Part shown: positions 62,924-64,000 of the stretch, in pieces
Layout: every line of letters starts with the position of its first letter
Position numbering within the stretch: the first letter of the stretch is position 1
NCBI RefSeq assembly: GCF_027942865.1
Contig: NC_134524.1
Coordinates: 2,764,536 to 2,828,535 of the forward strand
DNA from: Odontesthes bonariensis
Lineage: Eukaryota > Chordata > Actinopteri > Atheriniformes > Atherinopsidae
DNA length: 64,000 bases
Direction: 5' to 3'
The notes under the pieces: generated by a model
Told to the model about the DNA's origin: nothing
What the model saw: the letters and a program-made list of their open reading frames with translations, nothing else
Databases searched by the model: none
Made by a program: the position numbers and the translations under genes

Positions 62924-64000
62924 TTAAAGATCCTATGACATGAAAATAAATGGAGGCTTTTATATATTTTTAGAGGCTTTAGTGGTCCCCTTATACTGTA
63001 TTATACTGTATATAGGCAACATTCTGCCTTGGTGCAGAATTACAGCCAGTCCCAAAATGAGTTTTTCTTAGGATCCTCAGAATGAGCTGTTTAGGGCCTG
63101 CAGCTTTAAATGCAAATTAGGAGGAGAAAGACGGGGCAAAGCGGAGGGTGGGGGTGTGGCCTTACTTCCGCCCTTGGTACCATGCGCAAATGCGTTGTGA
63201 ATCGCTATGGCACGTAGAACAGCAGTCGTTCAAGCTTTTCAATTTGACCCAGAGTCTGATCCAGATGGAGAAGAAGTTGAAGAAGTTGAAAATCAGCGAC
63301 TACAGCAGGACGTCTCTGAATGGTTAGTTAAGTATTTCGCCGTTAATTTAGTTTGTTTTGCTTATGTGTTGTTACAGATATTATCATGTGGGCTTAGCTA
63401 CCTATGCTGAAGTAGTTGTATGTCTAGTTATATCAGTAATCTTTGTCATAAAAAAGAGCTATGCAGCCTTCACATCCATGTAAATCATGTTGCACATTAC
63501 TCATGATTTATTCCTGAAGATAAATGTTCACCGTATGAAAAATAATATTTGATTTACTCCAGAGCACATTTGATGTTTACTTACTCAACAGCCACAAGCT
63601 AGACACTAACAAGCCATTATACCTTTTTATGTTGTTTATATCCACCTACATTTTTTACATAGGTGCCATTGTGGAAAATGTGCAACTATGCCCACAGAAG
63701 TGAAGAATATTTGCTGCCTTGAGATACCACAGGTAACATTCTCACCACCTCACTGGAAAATAATTTGTCTCTTCTTTCGGCAACTAATTTTGCTAATAAA
63801 TGTCACTTACCGTTTCTAATTCTAAAAAAGGTTACTACACGACTTCGGGAGGTCGAAGAACAGCTCCCATGCATGGTAGACCATCCTGGATTGGAGCCTG
63901 TCTGCCTAAATGTCTACTCACTTCAAAATGCCAGCCAAATATACAGAGCAGACTATGGTCCTCTACAGTTCAGAGAAATACACCGGTAAATTGTGCATTG
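62924..64000. mobile_element. Left end of the second Kolobok copy, cut by the window edge
   Basis: TTAA at 62924-62927, then AGATCCTATGACATGAAAA. Identical in position and ends to 9748 onward, so the insertion was duplicated with the segment rather than acquired twice. Confidence 0.92.
63207..63985 (+). CDS. P2X7-tail-like gene, second copy, exons 1-3 only
   Basis: Exons 63207-63322, 63663-63732 and 63831-63985 correspond to exons 1-3 at 10027-10805 with the same splice borders. Exon 4 lies beyond the window. Two amino-acid changes were noticed in the coding part: E to K in exon 2 (AAGAATATT for GAGAATATT) and S to P in exon 3. Confidence 0.82.

Larger units (their letters stand above)
48072..64000. 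repeat. Right copy of the segmental duplication
   Basis: Aligns with 1-10820. Offsets shift at identifiable events: the BEL/Pao insertion (50182-56807 plus 5-bp duplication), two extra minisatellite units, replacement of the 4204-5303 block by an L2 fragment, and loss of 11 zinc fingers. It continues past the window end. Confidence 0.93.

Overview
The window looks like repeat-rich nuclear DNA from a teleost fish, probably a percomorph-type genome. The basis is intron-containing genes, a homogenised C2H2 zinc-finger cluster, and a fish-typical transposon set (BEL/Pao, Kolobok, hAT, Tc1, L2, Rex1, RTE-like, L1-like). No bacterial operons, rRNA, tRNA or CRISPR arrays were found. The species was not determined.

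Layout. Positions 1-10820 and 48072-64000 are two same-orientation copies of one segment, so 64000 aligns with 10820. They differ by clean events: a BEL/Pao insertion only in the right copy, a 1.1-kb block only in the left copy, an L2 fragment only in the right copy, a 59-bp minisatellite with 3 versus 5 units, and a zinc-finger array with 16 versus 5 fingers. A third block (about 41232-48236) carries a 15-finger gene in the opposite orientation. It forms a convergent pair with the 5-finger gene; position 1 starts inside the equivalent tail of another such pair. The cluster therefore evolves by duplicating convergent zinc-finger pairs.

Between the copies lies a nest of mobile elements. 8608-17160 is an L2 LINE split at a TTAA by a complete 6.57-kb Kolobok-type transposon (9748-16314). 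By splice-site reading this element holds two intact convergent genes: an 11-exon, 705-codon THAP/DDE transposase on the minus strand and a 4-exon, 167-codon protein on the plus strand that matches the cysteine-rich C-terminal (ballast) domain of the P2X7 receptor. Their coding ends overlap by 20 nt. 20518-24289 is a second candidate DNA transposon with perfect 23-bp inverted repeats and a DUF7869-like gene of unassigned superfamily. 25504-30412 is a 5'-complete L1-like LINE with a 15-bp target duplication. 31003-32310 is a Rex1 fragment. 33744-37270 is a stack of hAT and other elements inserted inside one another. Two further inverted pairs (17190-19375/37309-39838, carrying a 12-bp minisatellite, and 24845-25433/32770-33361) flank this region. 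41905-45957 is an RTE-like LINE with a 5' inversion, itself hit by two small DNA elements.

50182-56807 is a young BEL/Pao retrotransposon: LTRs identical by eye, a 5-bp target duplication, a tRNA-Tyr-type primer site, and an empty site preserved in the other copy. Only three host genes are supported, all last exons of C2H2 zinc-finger genes. Everything else recognisable is transposon-derived. All calls come from reading the sequence; no database search was run.
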